64,000 nucleotides of DNA from Pedobacter cryoconitis (GTDB lineage Bacteria; Bacteroidota; Bacteroidia; Sphingobacteriales; Sphingobacteriaceae), in NCBI RefSeq assembly GCF_014200605.1, contig NZ_JACHCE010000008.1, positions 62,001 through 126,000 of the forward strand, written 5' to 3'. The translations under genes were made by a program, and so were the position numbers. The first letter of the stretch is position 1. Every line of letters starts with the position of its first letter. The notes beneath the pieces are model-generated. The model saw only the letters and a program-made list of their open reading frames with translations. It did not search any database and was not told the DNA's origin. This document shows positions 35,885 to 44,719 of the stretch, one piece after another.

Positions 35885-36562
35885 ATGAAATTTCTAATTG
35901 TTGAGGATGAAGAAAGCCTGAGAAACAGTATTAATCAATATCTGACAGTTGAGGGAAACATTTGTGATCATGCATCTACCTATGAACAAGGTTACCAGAA
36001 GCTATCCATTTATGATTATGATTGTATTTTACTGGACTTGACCCTGCCTGACGGAGAAGGTCTTCAACTATTAAAATATTTAAAAAAAATAAATAAAGCA
36101 GACGGTGTACTGATTATTTCTGCACGCAATTCTTTAGATCAGAAAATTGAAGGATTAAGTCTGGGTGCTGATGATTACCTGATCAAACCCTTCCATTTGT
36201 CCGAGCTTTACGCCAGGGTACAATCCATAGTAAGACGCCGGCATTTCAATGGAAATAGTATATTTCATTTCAATGAAATAGAAATTGATACTACTGCTAA
36301 GGAAACTAAAGTAAACGGGAAACCTATATACCTGACCAGGAAAGAATTTGAACTCCTGTTGTACTTTGTAGTCAACAAAAATAAAGTAATCTCCAAAGCC
36401 GCAGCAGTAGTCCACATTTGGGGCGATGATGCTGATATGGCCGACAGTTTCGATTTCATTTATACCCACATCAAAAATGTGAGAAAAAAACTAACAGATT
36501 CAGGCTGCAAAGACTATTTCCATTCGGTTTATGGAGTGGGCTATAAATTTACCGATTCATGA
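35885..36562 (+). CDS. OmpR-family response regulator
   Basis: 225 aa. Receiver domain with phospho-acceptor D51 (CILLDLTLPDGEG), acidic pocket ED at 7-8 and conserved Lys in YLIKPFHLSEL. The C-terminal winged helix (PIYLTRKEFELLLYFVVNKN; GYKFTDS end) binds DNA. It overlaps the kinase gene by 4 bases. Shared motifs upstream of itself and the thioredoxin gene suggest that it regulates both. Confidence 0.95.
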   Translation: MKFLIVEDEESLRNSINQYLTVEGNICDHASTYEQGYQKLSIYDYDCILLDLTLPDGEGLQLLKYLKKINKADGVLIISARNSLDQKIEGLSLGADDYLIKPFHLSELYARVQSIVRRRHFNGNSIFHFNEIEIDTTAKETKVNGKPIYLTRKEFELLLYFVVNKNKVISKAAAVVHIWGDDADMADSFDFIYTHIKNVRKKLTDSGCKDYFHSVYGVGYKFTDS

Positions 36563-37848
36563 AATTATTCAGCAGTTATAACAGGATCTTGGCTATCATC
36601 ACACTCACAGGTCTTATTGTTATAGGATTTCTTTTTTATCAAACGCTCGGACAATATATCGATAAACAGATTGATGATCATCTTTACGAGGAGCTTCTCG
36701 AGGTACGTGACTTTACGCACGTTAAAAATATCCTCCCATCCCCGGATGGATTTGATGATGTTATTGTTGACTATAAAAAAATAAACAAGCTATCTGATAA
36801 ACGTAAATATTTCGCCGATACAACTTTCTACAATCCTAAAAAGAAACATGACGAATCAGCAAGATATCTGAAAACAGCATTAATCTTAAACAGACAACCA
36901 TACGAAGTGATGATCATGGCTTCTAAATTTGAGCGGCAGGAACAGATCAAAAGTATTATTCTGATTATTTTATTACCAGTAATTATTTTGTTATTGATTT
37001 TATGGTTGGTCAACAGAATTCTGATTAAAAGAATGTGGTTGCCGTTCCGCCAATTGTTAATCAATATCAAAGCATTTAACATTAACCAGGAGAAAGTATT
37101 TGAGCCGGTTCAAACCAATATTGAAGAATTCAGAGAGCTGAATAATGCCGTTCTTGAAGTATCGCTGAAAGTAAAATCAGATTACAAAGAAATTAAGCTA
37201 TTTACTGAAAATGCATCTCATGAAATGATGACTCCCCTTGCAGTGATCAACTCCAAACTTGACACTATGCTGCAATCCAATACACTTGGCAAAGAAGAAA
37301 GTGAAATTCTGGCCGATCTGTATAAGGCTACCTCAAAATTGACAAAGTTAAATCAATCACTCCTGCTGTTGGTCAAAATTGACAATGATCAGCTTCAGGA
37401 CAAAGAAGAAATCGACCTTAAAGCATTAATTGAGGAGAAGATCAGCTATTTCCACGAACTCATTCAAAAAAGAGAGCTACAGGTAGAAACAAAGATCAGT
37501 GTATTCTCTGTCTTTGCAAACCGTTCTTTAATAGAGATATTAATCAATAATCTTTTCAGCAATGCTATAAGACACAATAACGATGGCGGCTCAATGATGG
37601 TTACCATAAAAAATGATAGCCTTATATTTTCAAACACCGGATCACGTACCGGGCTTCATCCTCAAAAGATTTTTGAAAGATTCTATAAAGACAATGCTTC
37701 AGATGGTACAGGTCTGGGTCTGGCCATTCTGAAACAGGTCTGTTTAAAACAAAACTATGAATTGAGTTACAACTATAATAAGGAGTATCACCAATTCATT
37801 ATCAATTTTAAAAGCTCCGAGAATAAAAGTCAGCTAATAATGCTTTAA
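36559..37848 (+). CDS. membrane sensor histidine kinase
   Basis: 429 aa partner of the preceding regulator. Two membrane segments (about 10-29 and 131-151) flank a periplasmic sensor of about 100 residues with no family recognised. Dimerisation helix has H221 in ENASHEMMTPLAVI, followed by N-box NLFSNAIRHNNDG and G-boxes FSNTGSRTG and DGTGLGLAILKQV. The last bases overlap a TTTAACA repeat that leads to the thioredoxin gene. Confidence 0.93.
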   Translation: MKLFSSYNRILAIITLTGLIVIGFLFYQTLGQYIDKQIDDHLYEELLEVRDFTHVKNILPSPDGFDDVIVDYKKINKLSDKRKYFADTTFYNPKKKHDESARYLKTALILNRQPYEVMIMASKFERQEQIKSIILIILLPVIILLLILWLVNRILIKRMWLPFRQLLINIKAFNINQEKVFEPVQTNIEEFRELNNAVLEVSLKVKSDYKEIKLFTENASHEMMTPLAVINSKLDTMLQSNTLGKEESEILADLYKATSKLTKLNQSLLLLVKIDNDQLQDKEEIDLKALIEEKISYFHELIQKRELQVETKISVFSVFANRSLIEILINNLFSNAIRHNNDGGSMMVTIKNDSLIFSNTGSRTGLHPQKIFERFYKDNASDGTGLGLAILKQVCLKQNYELSYNYNKEYHQFIINFKSSENKSQLIML

Positions 37849-37909
37849 CATTTTTTAACAGACAACTTCATAATGTCTTCAGAATTCACCTTGATATTAG
37901 CTTAACATT
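37844..37909 (+). promoter_or_regulatory. TTTAACA repeat region before the thioredoxin-ApbE genes
   Basis: TTTAACA occurs at 37844-37850 and 37854-37860, exactly 10 bases apart like the direct-repeat sites of OmpR-type regulators. CTTAACATT follows at 37901-37909 and GTCTTCAGA at 37875-37883. The first copy overlaps the kinase stop codon. Confidence 0.5.
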
Positions 37910-37921
37910 AAGGACAGACAG

Positions 37922-38356
37922 ATGAAAGTATTACTAATCACATTTTTATCAATTCTTGCTGGTTCGTTAAGCTGGATGAGCAATTTTACCCAGGCACAAC
38001 AGCAGGCTAAAAGCACTCATCAACAAATCCTGGTCAATTTCTCAGGGTCAGATTGGTGTGGCCCCTGCATCCGTTTAAGAAAAGAAATCTTAGAATCAGA
38101 GGTTTTTGAGACTTATGCTAAAGCTCATTTAGTATTAGTACGTGCAGATTTCCCACGCCAAAAGAAAAACCAGTTGTCTGCCGAACAGATTAAACTAAAT
38201 GAAGCCCTGGCAGAAAAATATAACCCTGATGGTAAATTTCCTTACACCCTGCTGCTGGATGAAAATGGGGAAGTTTTGAAATCGTGGGACGGCTATCCTA
38301 ATGAAACTCCTGAAAAATTTATTCAGGAAATCACAAGCATTGAATCTGCTAAATAA
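37922..38356 (+). CDS. exported thioredoxin-family protein
   Basis: 144 aa with a signal peptide to about residue 26 (FTQAQ). The redox motif is W45-C46-G-P-C49 in FSGSDWCGPCIRLRKEI. The fold continues with KFPYTLLLDENGEVLKSWDG, the cis-Pro region. It should act in the periplasm, probably keeping cysteines of a partner reduced or oxidised. First gene of the run that includes ApbE and the Cys-ended DUF4266 lipoprotein, so the DUF4266 C-x-C is a plausible client. The ApbE gene follows after 8 bases. Confidence 0.9.
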   Translation: MKVLLITFLSILAGSLSWMSNFTQAQQQAKSTHQQILVNFSGSDWCGPCIRLRKEILESEVFETYAKAHLVLVRADFPRQKKNQLSAEQIKLNEALAEKYNPDGKFPYTLLLDENGEVLKSWDGYPNETPEKFIQEITSIESAK

Positions 38357-38364
38357 ATTATTAG

Positions 38365-39297
38365 ATGGCGGACGCGACTTACAATAGGGTATTAAAACTC
38401 ATGGGTAACCGTTTTGAGTTTACGGTAATTGCGGATCATGGAACTGCTGGCGAAAAAGCTATTGATGCAGCTATAGCAGAGGTTAGCAGGATTGAAGAAT
38501 TACTAAGTACATTCAGAGAGACCAGTCAAACCAGCCTCATCAATCAATATGCAGGTATAAAGCCAGTTAAAGTTGATCCTGAAGTGATTGAGCTCATTCA
38601 GCGTGCAGTAAAAATATCAGACATTACCCAGGGTGCCTTCGACATTAGCTATGGTTCTATAGATAAAAGCCTTTGGAACTTTGATGTCAATATGACCTCA
38701 CTGCCAGATTTTGAAACAGCACGTCAATCAGTCGGTCTGATCAACTACCAACATGTAATTATAGATCCTGAAAATTCTACGGTCATGCTTAAACAACAAG
38801 GCATGCGGATCGGATTTGGTGGCATAGGAAAAGGATATGCAGCCGACAGGGCCAAACAAATATTGCAGCGTATAGGAATCGAACATGGAATAGTAAACGC
38901 AGCAGGTGACCTGATTACCTGGGGCAGCCAATCAACTGGTAAGCCCTGGACGATAGGCATTGCCGATCCTGATCAAAGCAGCCGCCCTTTTTCTGCGCTA
39001 AACATTAGCAATATGGCTATTGCAACATCTGGAGATTATGAAAAGTATGCTACTATAAACGGTCGCAGATACTCCCACACGATTGACCCCAAAACGGGTT
39101 TACCGGTTAGTGGAATTAAAAGTGTAAGCATCATTTGTCCAAGCGCCGAACTAGCCGACGCACTTGCTACACCTGTGATTGTAATGGGTGTGCAAATAGG
39201 CCTTGATTTGATCAATCAGTTAAAACATGTGGCCTGTATCATTATAGATGATCAGGATCAGTTGTATACTTCAAAGAACATTAATGTAAAACAATGA
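38365..39297 (+). CDS. apbE: ApbE-family FAD:protein FMN transferase
   Basis: 310 aa. Moves FMN from FAD onto Ser/Thr of envelope proteins. Family motifs are visible: GAFDISYGSIDKSLW, RIGFGGIGKGYAADRAKQIL, GIVNAAGDLITWGS, and the metal/substrate signature ATSGDYEKY...YSHTIDPKTGLPVSG. The N-terminus (MADATYNRVLKLMGNRFEFT) shows no signal peptide or lipobox, although most ApbE proteins act outside the inner membrane; either a start is missing or this one works in the cytoplasm before export. No protein with a full DxxS/TGAS/T acceptor motif is obvious nearby; the nearest is the DUF4266 lipoprotein two bases downstream. Confidence 0.92.
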   Translation: MADATYNRVLKLMGNRFEFTVIADHGTAGEKAIDAAIAEVSRIEELLSTFRETSQTSLINQYAGIKPVKVDPEVIELIQRAVKISDITQGAFDISYGSIDKSLWNFDVNMTSLPDFETARQSVGLINYQHVIIDPENSTVMLKQQGMRIGFGGIGKGYAADRAKQILQRIGIEHGIVNAAGDLITWGSQSTGKPWTIGIADPDQSSRPFSALNISNMAIATSGDYEKYATINGRRYSHTIDPKTGLPVSGIKSVSIICPSAELADALATPVIVMGVQIGLDLINQLKHVACIIIDDQDQLYTSKNINVKQ

Positions 39298-39298
39298 T

Positions 39299-39529
39299 AT
39301 GAAAAAGTCCATTCCAATAGCAGTATTACTCGGCTCGGGCATTTTTGCAATGAGCCTGCTGAGCGCATGTGCAACAGTAAAACCGTATCAGAAAAATAAG
39401 CTCAATGATTCTGAAATGGCTTTATCCTCCCGAACGGCGCAAAAGTTTGAACAGAGTTTCCAGTTATACCGTGAAGGCGGTTCTGGTGCCAATGGTGGCA
39501 AAAGCGGTGGTGGTTGTGGTTGTAATTAA
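39299..39529 (+). CDS. DUF4266-family small lipoprotein ending in GGGCGCN
   Basis: 76 aa. Lipobox LLSAC with C24 as the acylated residue, then a short linker (TVKPYQKNKLNDSEMALSS), a helix and a glycine-rich tail with EGGSGAN at 59-65 and a C-terminal C73-G-C75-N. The mature part is only about 52 residues. The C-x-C could bind a metal or a disulfide partner. EGGSGAN looks like the ApbE acceptor motif (D-x-x-S/T-G-A-S/T) but has Asn at the acceptor place; S62 is an alternative. The gene starts two bases after apbE and is 9 bases before the DUF3570 gene, so the three are made together. Confidence 0.85.
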   Translation: MKKSIPIAVLLGSGIFAMSLLSACATVKPYQKNKLNDSEMALSSRTAQKFEQSFQLYREGGSGANGGKSGGGCGCN

Positions 39530-39538
39530 ATAAAAATC

Positions 39539-40756
39539 ATGAGAAAGATCTATCTGCATGTACTGCTGCTGTTCCTCGGTGTTTTAGGTGCCCATGGACA
39601 AATTAAAAGCAAACCTGCCCCTGCCGACAGCAGTAATTATCAAAGCAGGAAACTTAAACTGGACGAAATCAACCTGGTATCGGCCTACTATCATCAAAAT
39701 GGCAACAATTCAGCCGTTACAGGTGGTATTGGAACTGAAAAACTAACAGATTTTGCTAATACAATCGATCTGCAAATGTCCAATTTCAATAAAGCAGGCA
39801 AGAAAAACACCTTTTTGTTTGAACTGGGTGTAGATCATTATACTTCTGCTTCTTCTGATAAGATTGATCCAAGTACGATTTCTTCAGCATCGATGGCTGA
39901 TACTCGTATTTATCCGTCTTTAAACTGGACGCAAAGCAATGAAAAAACCGGAAATGCTTTTGGTTTTACAGGTTCTTTCTCCAAAGAATATGATTATCAG
40001 TCACTAGGTGCCGGATTTAACCTGACCCGCTTATCGAAAGATAAAAACACTCAGTTTGATTTTAAACTACAGGCATTTTTAGATACATGGAAAGTCATTT
40101 TGCCTATTGAACTGCGGCCCGCAACAAGCGGCAACGGTCGCGAATCTAGAAGTGAAGGCTCTAGCCCAAGAAATTCATTCAGCACTTCTTTTTCTATTTC
40201 ACAGGTTATCAATCCAAAACTTCAGGCACTGATTATTATTGAACCTGCTTATCAAAAGGGTTTACTAGCCACCAAATACCAACGTGATTATTTTACAGAT
40301 GGTTCTGTAAGAGCAGAAACGCTGCCTGATAAAAGATATAAATTACCTATTGCCGCAAGGTTAAACTACTTTGCCACTGACCAGGTGATTATACGGACTT
40401 ATTACCGTTACTTTATGGATAACTGGGGCATCAGAGCACATACCGCAGAAATAGAAGTTCCGGTGAAACTCACCTCATTTGTCTCCTTAAGTCCATTTTA
40501 CCGCTATAACAAGCAAACAGGAACCCGATATTTTGCACCCTATGGGCAACATGATCCTTCTGCTACCTATTTTACCAGTGATTATGACCTGTCAACCCTG
40601 AACAGTGATTTTTATGGGGCGGGAATCCGGCTTGCACCTCCGCACGGTGTATTTGGCTGGCGACATCTGAATATGCTGGAACTGAGATACGGGCATTATA
40701 GCAGATCTACAGGACTGGTTTCCAACATCATTACTTTAAATTTAAAAGTAAAATAA
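39539..40756 (+). CDS. DUF3570 predicted outer-membrane beta-barrel protein
   Basis: 405 aa with signal peptide to about residue 20 (GAHGQ). The DUF3570 start LDEINLVSAYYHQNGNNSAV is present, and the protein is a series of alternating amphipathic strands (ARLNYFATDQVIIRTYYRYF, LNMLELRYGHYSRS) ending in VSNIITLNLKVK, as expected for a barrel. Genes for ApbE, DUF4266 and a thioredoxin accompany it. It may form the outer-membrane part of an export or electron-transfer device with the DUF4266 lipoprotein. No enzymatic motif seen. Confidence 0.85.
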   Translation: MRKIYLHVLLLFLGVLGAHGQIKSKPAPADSSNYQSRKLKLDEINLVSAYYHQNGNNSAVTGGIGTEKLTDFANTIDLQMSNFNKAGKKNTFLFELGVDHYTSASSDKIDPSTISSASMADTRIYPSLNWTQSNEKTGNAFGFTGSFSKEYDYQSLGAGFNLTRLSKDKNTQFDFKLQAFLDTWKVILPIELRPATSGNGRESRSEGSSPRNSFSTSFSISQVINPKLQALIIIEPAYQKGLLATKYQRDYFTDGSVRAETLPDKRYKLPIAARLNYFATDQVIIRTYYRYFMDNWGIRAHTAEIEVPVKLTSFVSLSPFYRYNKQTGTRYFAPYGQHDPSATYFTSDYDLSTLNSDFYGAGIRLAPPHGVFGWRHLNMLELRYGHYSRSTGLVSNIITLNLKVK

Positions 40757-40765
40757 AAACACAAA

Positions 40766-40791
40766 GCATCTGGAACATAAAATCCAGATGC
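40766..40791 (+). terminator. hairpin after the DUF3570 gene
   Basis: GCATCTGGA - 8 bases - TCCAGATGC without a following T-run. It may reduce read-through into the cytochrome gene or stabilise the upstream message 3' end. Confidence 0.45.
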
Positions 40792-40808
40792 ATTAAAACG
40801 CAATCAAC

Positions 40809-41471
40809 ATGGCTATCATTGAACCATTGAGGAACGACATTGATCATCCTGCTAAATTGAAAAAGCACAGCAGATCTATCAGGCTGTGGCATTGGCTAAA
40901 TCTGCTGGTCATTACCGGATCACTACTCACAGTGCTGTTAAACTCAACTTTATTCGATGTAAAAAGTAATACCAAATTTATACTACAGCAATCTGGTACC
41001 TCAATAACCGCTCAACAAGCCAAAGATATAGCAAATGGTATGGAAGATCAGATTTGGAGTATTCATATTTACTTTGGTTATACACTTGCAGCATTATTCT
41101 TGTTCCGGCTACTCTCTGCATTTTCTTCGTCTACAGGGCAAGGCTTTTTCGGTAACTTAAAAAGTGCTTACCAGGCTTATCGTAAACAAAGTAAGGAATC
41201 TCATGTAGCCTTACACGAGTTTACGGTTAAATGCTTATACCTTATTTTCTATTCATTACTTGCCATCATGGTTATAACAGGCTTAGCTATGACATTCGAT
41301 CAGGAATTAGGCATCAGTAAAACTGTAAGTCACAGCATTAAAGGATTTCATGGTTTTTGTATGTATTTAATCCTGATCTTTATCTTGGTACATATCGTTG
41401 GTGTACTTCTGGCAGAACGGAAAGAAAGCAAAGGGATAGTATCAGACATGATTAACGGAGGAAAAACATAA
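40809..41471 (+). CDS. cytochrome b561-like membrane protein
   Basis: 220 aa with four membrane helices (about 29-47, 86-104, 140-161, 182-200). Candidate haem ligands are H28 (RLWHWLN), H86 (SIHIYFGY), and H175, H181 and H195 of the last helices (TVSHSIKGFHGFCM; ILVHIVGV). Such proteins carry electrons across the inner membrane from quinol or to a periplasmic acceptor. Being directly after the ApbE-DUF4266-DUF3570 genes it is a natural electron source for a flavinylated or thiol protein. The VIT-type gene starts 1 base after its stop. Confidence 0.88.
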   Translation: MAIIEPLRNDIDHPAKLKKHSRSIRLWHWLNLLVITGSLLTVLLNSTLFDVKSNTKFILQQSGTSITAQQAKDIANGMEDQIWSIHIYFGYTLAALFLFRLLSAFSSSTGQGFFGNLKSAYQAYRKQSKESHVALHEFTVKCLYLIFYSLLAIMVITGLAMTFDQELGISKTVSHSIKGFHGFCMYLILIFILVHIVGVLLAERKESKGIVSDMINGGKT

Positions 41472-41472
41472 T

Positions 41473-42162
41473 ATGGAACTTGAAGAACATTACACCAATA
41501 GAAGTGGTTGGTTAAGAGCAGCCGTTTTAGGCGCAAATGACGGTATTCTTTCTACAACCAGTCTGGCCATTGGCATTGCCGCAGCGAGTACTACACGAGG
41601 ACCAATTGTATTGGCTGCCTTGGCAGGACTGGTTGCCGGAGCATTGTCTATGGCTGCCGGAGAATACGTTTCTGTGAGTTCACAATCGGATATCGAAACT
41701 GCCGATTTGAAGAGGGAGAAAATGGAATTGGAAAAGATGCCAGAAATTGAACTGAAGGAATTAGCCAAACTTTACCAGCAGAGAGGTCTGGAAGAAAGTC
41801 TGGCCTTGCAGGTTGCTACACAGCTCACTGCGCATGATGCTTTAGGCGCACATGCGAGGGATGAACTCGGCATCAATGAGATTACCCAGGCAAAGCCAAT
41901 GCAAGCTGCTTTAGCTTCAGCAGGTTCATTTATTACGGGCGGAATGCTCCCGATGCTAGTGTCTATTTTTGCACCACTTCACCTGATGGTCATTTATCAA
42001 TATAGTTTTTCGATCGTATTTTTAGCTTTTTCTGCAATTGTTGCAGCGAAAGCAGGCGGATCTTCTGTTAGTAAAGCTGTTATCCGGATTTGTTTCTGGG
42101 GAACAGCAGCGATGTTAATGACTGCTGCTGTTGGCTATCTTTTCGGTGTTAAAACAGCCTAG
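41473..42162 (+). CDS. VIT1/CCC1-family iron/manganese transporter
   Basis: 229 aa with five membrane helices: two N-terminal (LGANDGILSTTSLAIGIAAA; GLVAGALSMAAGEYVSVSSQ), a cytoplasmic acid-rich metal-binding helical part (about 72-130, ELEKMPEIELKELAKLYQQR), and three C-terminal. Members move Fe2+ or Mn2+ out of the cytoplasm, into vacuoles in yeast and plants. It is tightly coupled to the cytochrome b gene, so metal export and electron transfer may be linked. Last gene of the run. Confidence 0.92.
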   Translation: MELEEHYTNRSGWLRAAVLGANDGILSTTSLAIGIAAASTTRGPIVLAALAGLVAGALSMAAGEYVSVSSQSDIETADLKREKMELEKMPEIELKELAKLYQQRGLEESLALQVATQLTAHDALGAHARDELGINEITQAKPMQAALASAGSFITGGMLPMLVSIFAPLHLMVIYQYSFSIVFLAFSAIVAAKAGGSSVSKAVIRICFWGTAAMLMTAAVGYLFGVKTA

Positions 42163-42503
42163 TTTTTTTATGGATTATTTATCTATTTCTTTATTTAAAA
42201 TGTGTAGTTTTTGTGCTTTTTTAATTTATCCTAATCGTAGAACTGGGCTGACTTTTTTCTTTTAACCTCAAAATTATAATTTAATGTCACTCGAGTATTT
42301 TGTGTTTGTTTCCAGTGAACCTGTGAGGTGTTTTTCAGGTATTTAATATCTGTCCGCGTAACTGAAGTATTAAAGATGTCATTCAATTGAAACAACTCTG
42401 GTTAGATTTTAGATTCAGGAACAACTAACTAGTAGTCTCCAGATTTTATTAAATTTTTTAAAATTTCCTTTTTTCATAAGCAAAAGAGGGGCTTTTTATT
42501 AAT
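42163..42503. other. 341-base gap without a gene
   Basis: Lies between the converging VIT-type and histidine kinase genes. It is AT-rich with T and A runs (for example near 42447-42475) that may help end transcription, but I find no clear hairpin, ORF or repeat. Confidence 0.6.
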
Positions 42504-44165
42504 TTAATAGGTTGATTTGTAATCAAGAGGTAGTGTGAAATAGAAAATAGCACCTTGCCCTTCTTGAGATTCACACCAGAGTTTTCCACCCATAAGTTTG
42601 ATGATCTCATTAGAAATAAATAGGCCTAGACCCATACCAGGATAAGGGTATTGTGTGATGATCTCAGTTGACCTGTAGAAGCGTTCGAATATTTTTTGCT
42701 GTTCGGCCTTTCTGATTCCAATACCTTGGTCTGATATGCTAAAGCTAATCTTTTCGTTATTTCCACTTGTACGAATAAATATGTTTCCGCCATCGGGTGA
42801 ATATTTAATAGCGTTTGAAAGTAAATTTGAAATTACCTGACCAATTCTTGCCCTATCCCCAGAGTACAAGTTTCTGCATCCAAGTTCTATTTGGATATTA
42901 TGCTTACTATCCGAAATATATATTTCACTTGCGATCTTCTTTACAAGGTTATCGAAACTAAATTCTGTTATAGTAAGATGAATTCTACCGCTGTTAAAAT
43001 TCGTTCCATCCAACATATCTGTTATGATATGGTTAAGCTTATTGATTTGTGAAGTCATTTTAGTCAAAAGCTTAGAACTATCATCCCCGTTTTTTTCTGA
43101 AACTCTCATTATCAGTTGAGCATATCCTTTAATACTTGTTATTGGGGTCTTAAGCTCGTGACTTATAATCCTTAAAAGATTTTCTTTTTCTCTTTCTAAA
43201 GAAAGAAATTCGTCGAAAGAAAATGCACTTGATAGACAATTTCCTATTACACCACCAACATTTTCAATAAACTGTTTGTAGTCGGTATCATTTTTTTTTC
43301 TCGGGGATAATCCAACTATCATATAACCCGAAATAGGTGCATTTTTATTTTTTAGTGGTATGATTGCGGCCTCGCAGCAGGGTTCAGGATAAAAAGTTAT
43401 AATCGGCTCTGCTAAATAGTCGGAAATGGAGTCGAGAAATACCGTATTTCCAGATTTTAGTAAATCTTCTACTGGCCATTTGTGATGATCAATTGTTTGA
43501 TCAATTCCTCCCGAGGCAACCAGTGTATAAATTTTGTGTTTTCCTTTTAGGTAAATTAAATAAAATGGAATTTCTTGTTGCTCCTCGTTTAACGCTATTT
43601 TACAATTATTAAAATACTTTTCAAGTGTTTGTGCGGTATTTCCAATTTTTATTAGCTTATTCAACAACTCACTTCGCCTTTGTCCAATAACTTTGTTTGT
43701 AGTTTCTATAACTAAATTAAAAATGCCTTCTATTTTCCCCTCAGCATTGTAAATTGGAGATAGGGTATAATCAAAATAACATTCTTCCAAATAACCATTG
43801 CGATCTAACAGAAAAGGAGCATCAGGTAATTTTATAGTGGTACCACTACTTATTACCAATTTTAGCTGTGGTTCAAGGATGTCCCAAATCTCTGCAAAGA
43901 CAATTTTTGTAGGGCTACCAAATGCCTTGGGATGTTTTCCGCCTAAAATCAACGCATATTGGTCATTATAAAATAAAGTGAATTCCTTGCCCCAGCAAAC
44001 TGCAATCGGGAAACCAGAGTTCAGGCAAATTCCCAATGAAGTCTTAAGTGTCGGTGTGCTAATTTCTGGGGAATTTAATATTGCTATTTTGGATCGTAAA
44101 ATTCTAAATAAACTATCCATATTTCTTCCAGCATTTAAAAAAGAGTAATCAATATCCATATACAT
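42504..44165 (-). CDS. PAS/GAF-type cytosolic sensor histidine kinase
   Basis: 553 aa without membrane segments. A PAS-like part (about 40-155; FPIAVCWGKEFTLFYNDQYA, then YTLSPIYNAEGKIEGIFNLV) is of the kind found next to phytochrome-like kinases of Bacteroidota. A GAF-like domain (about 165-310) follows. The kinase core has H336 in LRIISHELKTPITS, N-box NLLSNAIKYSPDGG, and ATP lid motifs SDQGIGIRKAEQ and GMGLGLFISNEII. No receiver domain and no regulator gene next door, so it is an orphan kinase. Start may be the first or second Met. Confidence 0.9.
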   Translation of the reverse strand: MYMDIDYSFLNAGRNMDSLFRILRSKIAILNSPEISTPTLKTSLGICLNSGFPIAVCWGKEFTLFYNDQYALILGGKHPKAFGSPTKIVFAEIWDILEPQLKLVISSGTTIKLPDAPFLLDRNGYLEECYFDYTLSPIYNAEGKIEGIFNLVIETTNKVIGQRRSELLNKLIKIGNTAQTLEKYFNNCKIALNEEQQEIPFYLIYLKGKHKIYTLVASGGIDQTIDHHKWPVEDLLKSGNTVFLDSISDYLAEPIITFYPEPCCEAAIIPLKNKNAPISGYMIVGLSPRKKNDTDYKQFIENVGGVIGNCLSSAFSFDEFLSLEREKENLLRIISHELKTPITSIKGYAQLIMRVSEKNGDDSSKLLTKMTSQINKLNHIITDMLDGTNFNSGRIHLTITEFSFDNLVKKIASEIYISDSKHNIQIELGCRNLYSGDRARIGQVISNLLSNAIKYSPDGGNIFIRTSGNNEKISFSISDQGIGIRKAEQQKIFERFYRSTEIITQYPYPGMGLGLFISNEIIKLMGGKLWCESQEGQGAIFYFTLPLDYKSTY

Positions 44166-44719
44166 CCATTTTCAAAAAGAAGTTTACTTCTAAGTACCTG
44201 CGTAAATTGTCAATTATCAAGTTCTTTAAGCACAAGTGTTTTAATGAAAGATTTGTTTTCATTTAATTCTGATCCTTCAAATGGGATAGATGACTTTGGC
44301 AAAGGATTTCTGAATTATGACTTGTAATTTTACTATTTCGAATGTTTGTCATTTTATTGAATTTTAAATCTTTATATATAGTTTTTTTATGTATCAAAAA
44401 AATATAATTACGCTTTGTTACAAACATATTAATCATAATTAAGTCTTAAATATTACTTTATCGTAATAATTTTATTAGATCTATGAAAAGTCAAGAAGCA
44501 TTTTTTTGAGCAGTTGCTGGATGAGTTTTTAAAAAAGAAGATCATCAAACTATTCTGGAGCTGGCATGGAAGGGAAAGTCAAAATGAGATTCTGTTGATG
44601 GTGTGATTAACTTCCTCAATTCCATCTATTGTTCAATTATTTCTAGGTACTCCCTAACTGGTTGTCAATTTTTAATAATTTACACCCCCATATTTGACTT
44701 TATTTTAATCTATAAAGTC
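44166..44719. other. AT-rich gap with a coding relic
   Basis: At 44483-44560 the plus strand starts ATG AAA AGT CAA GAA GCA and, allowing one extra T in a T7 run and one missing A in an A6 run, reads MKSQEAFFEQLLDEFLKK then EDHQTILELAWKGKSK before a stop. It looks like the start of a lost gene, family not recognised. The remainder (44166-44480 and 44560-44719) shows no gene or repeat. Confidence 0.35.
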
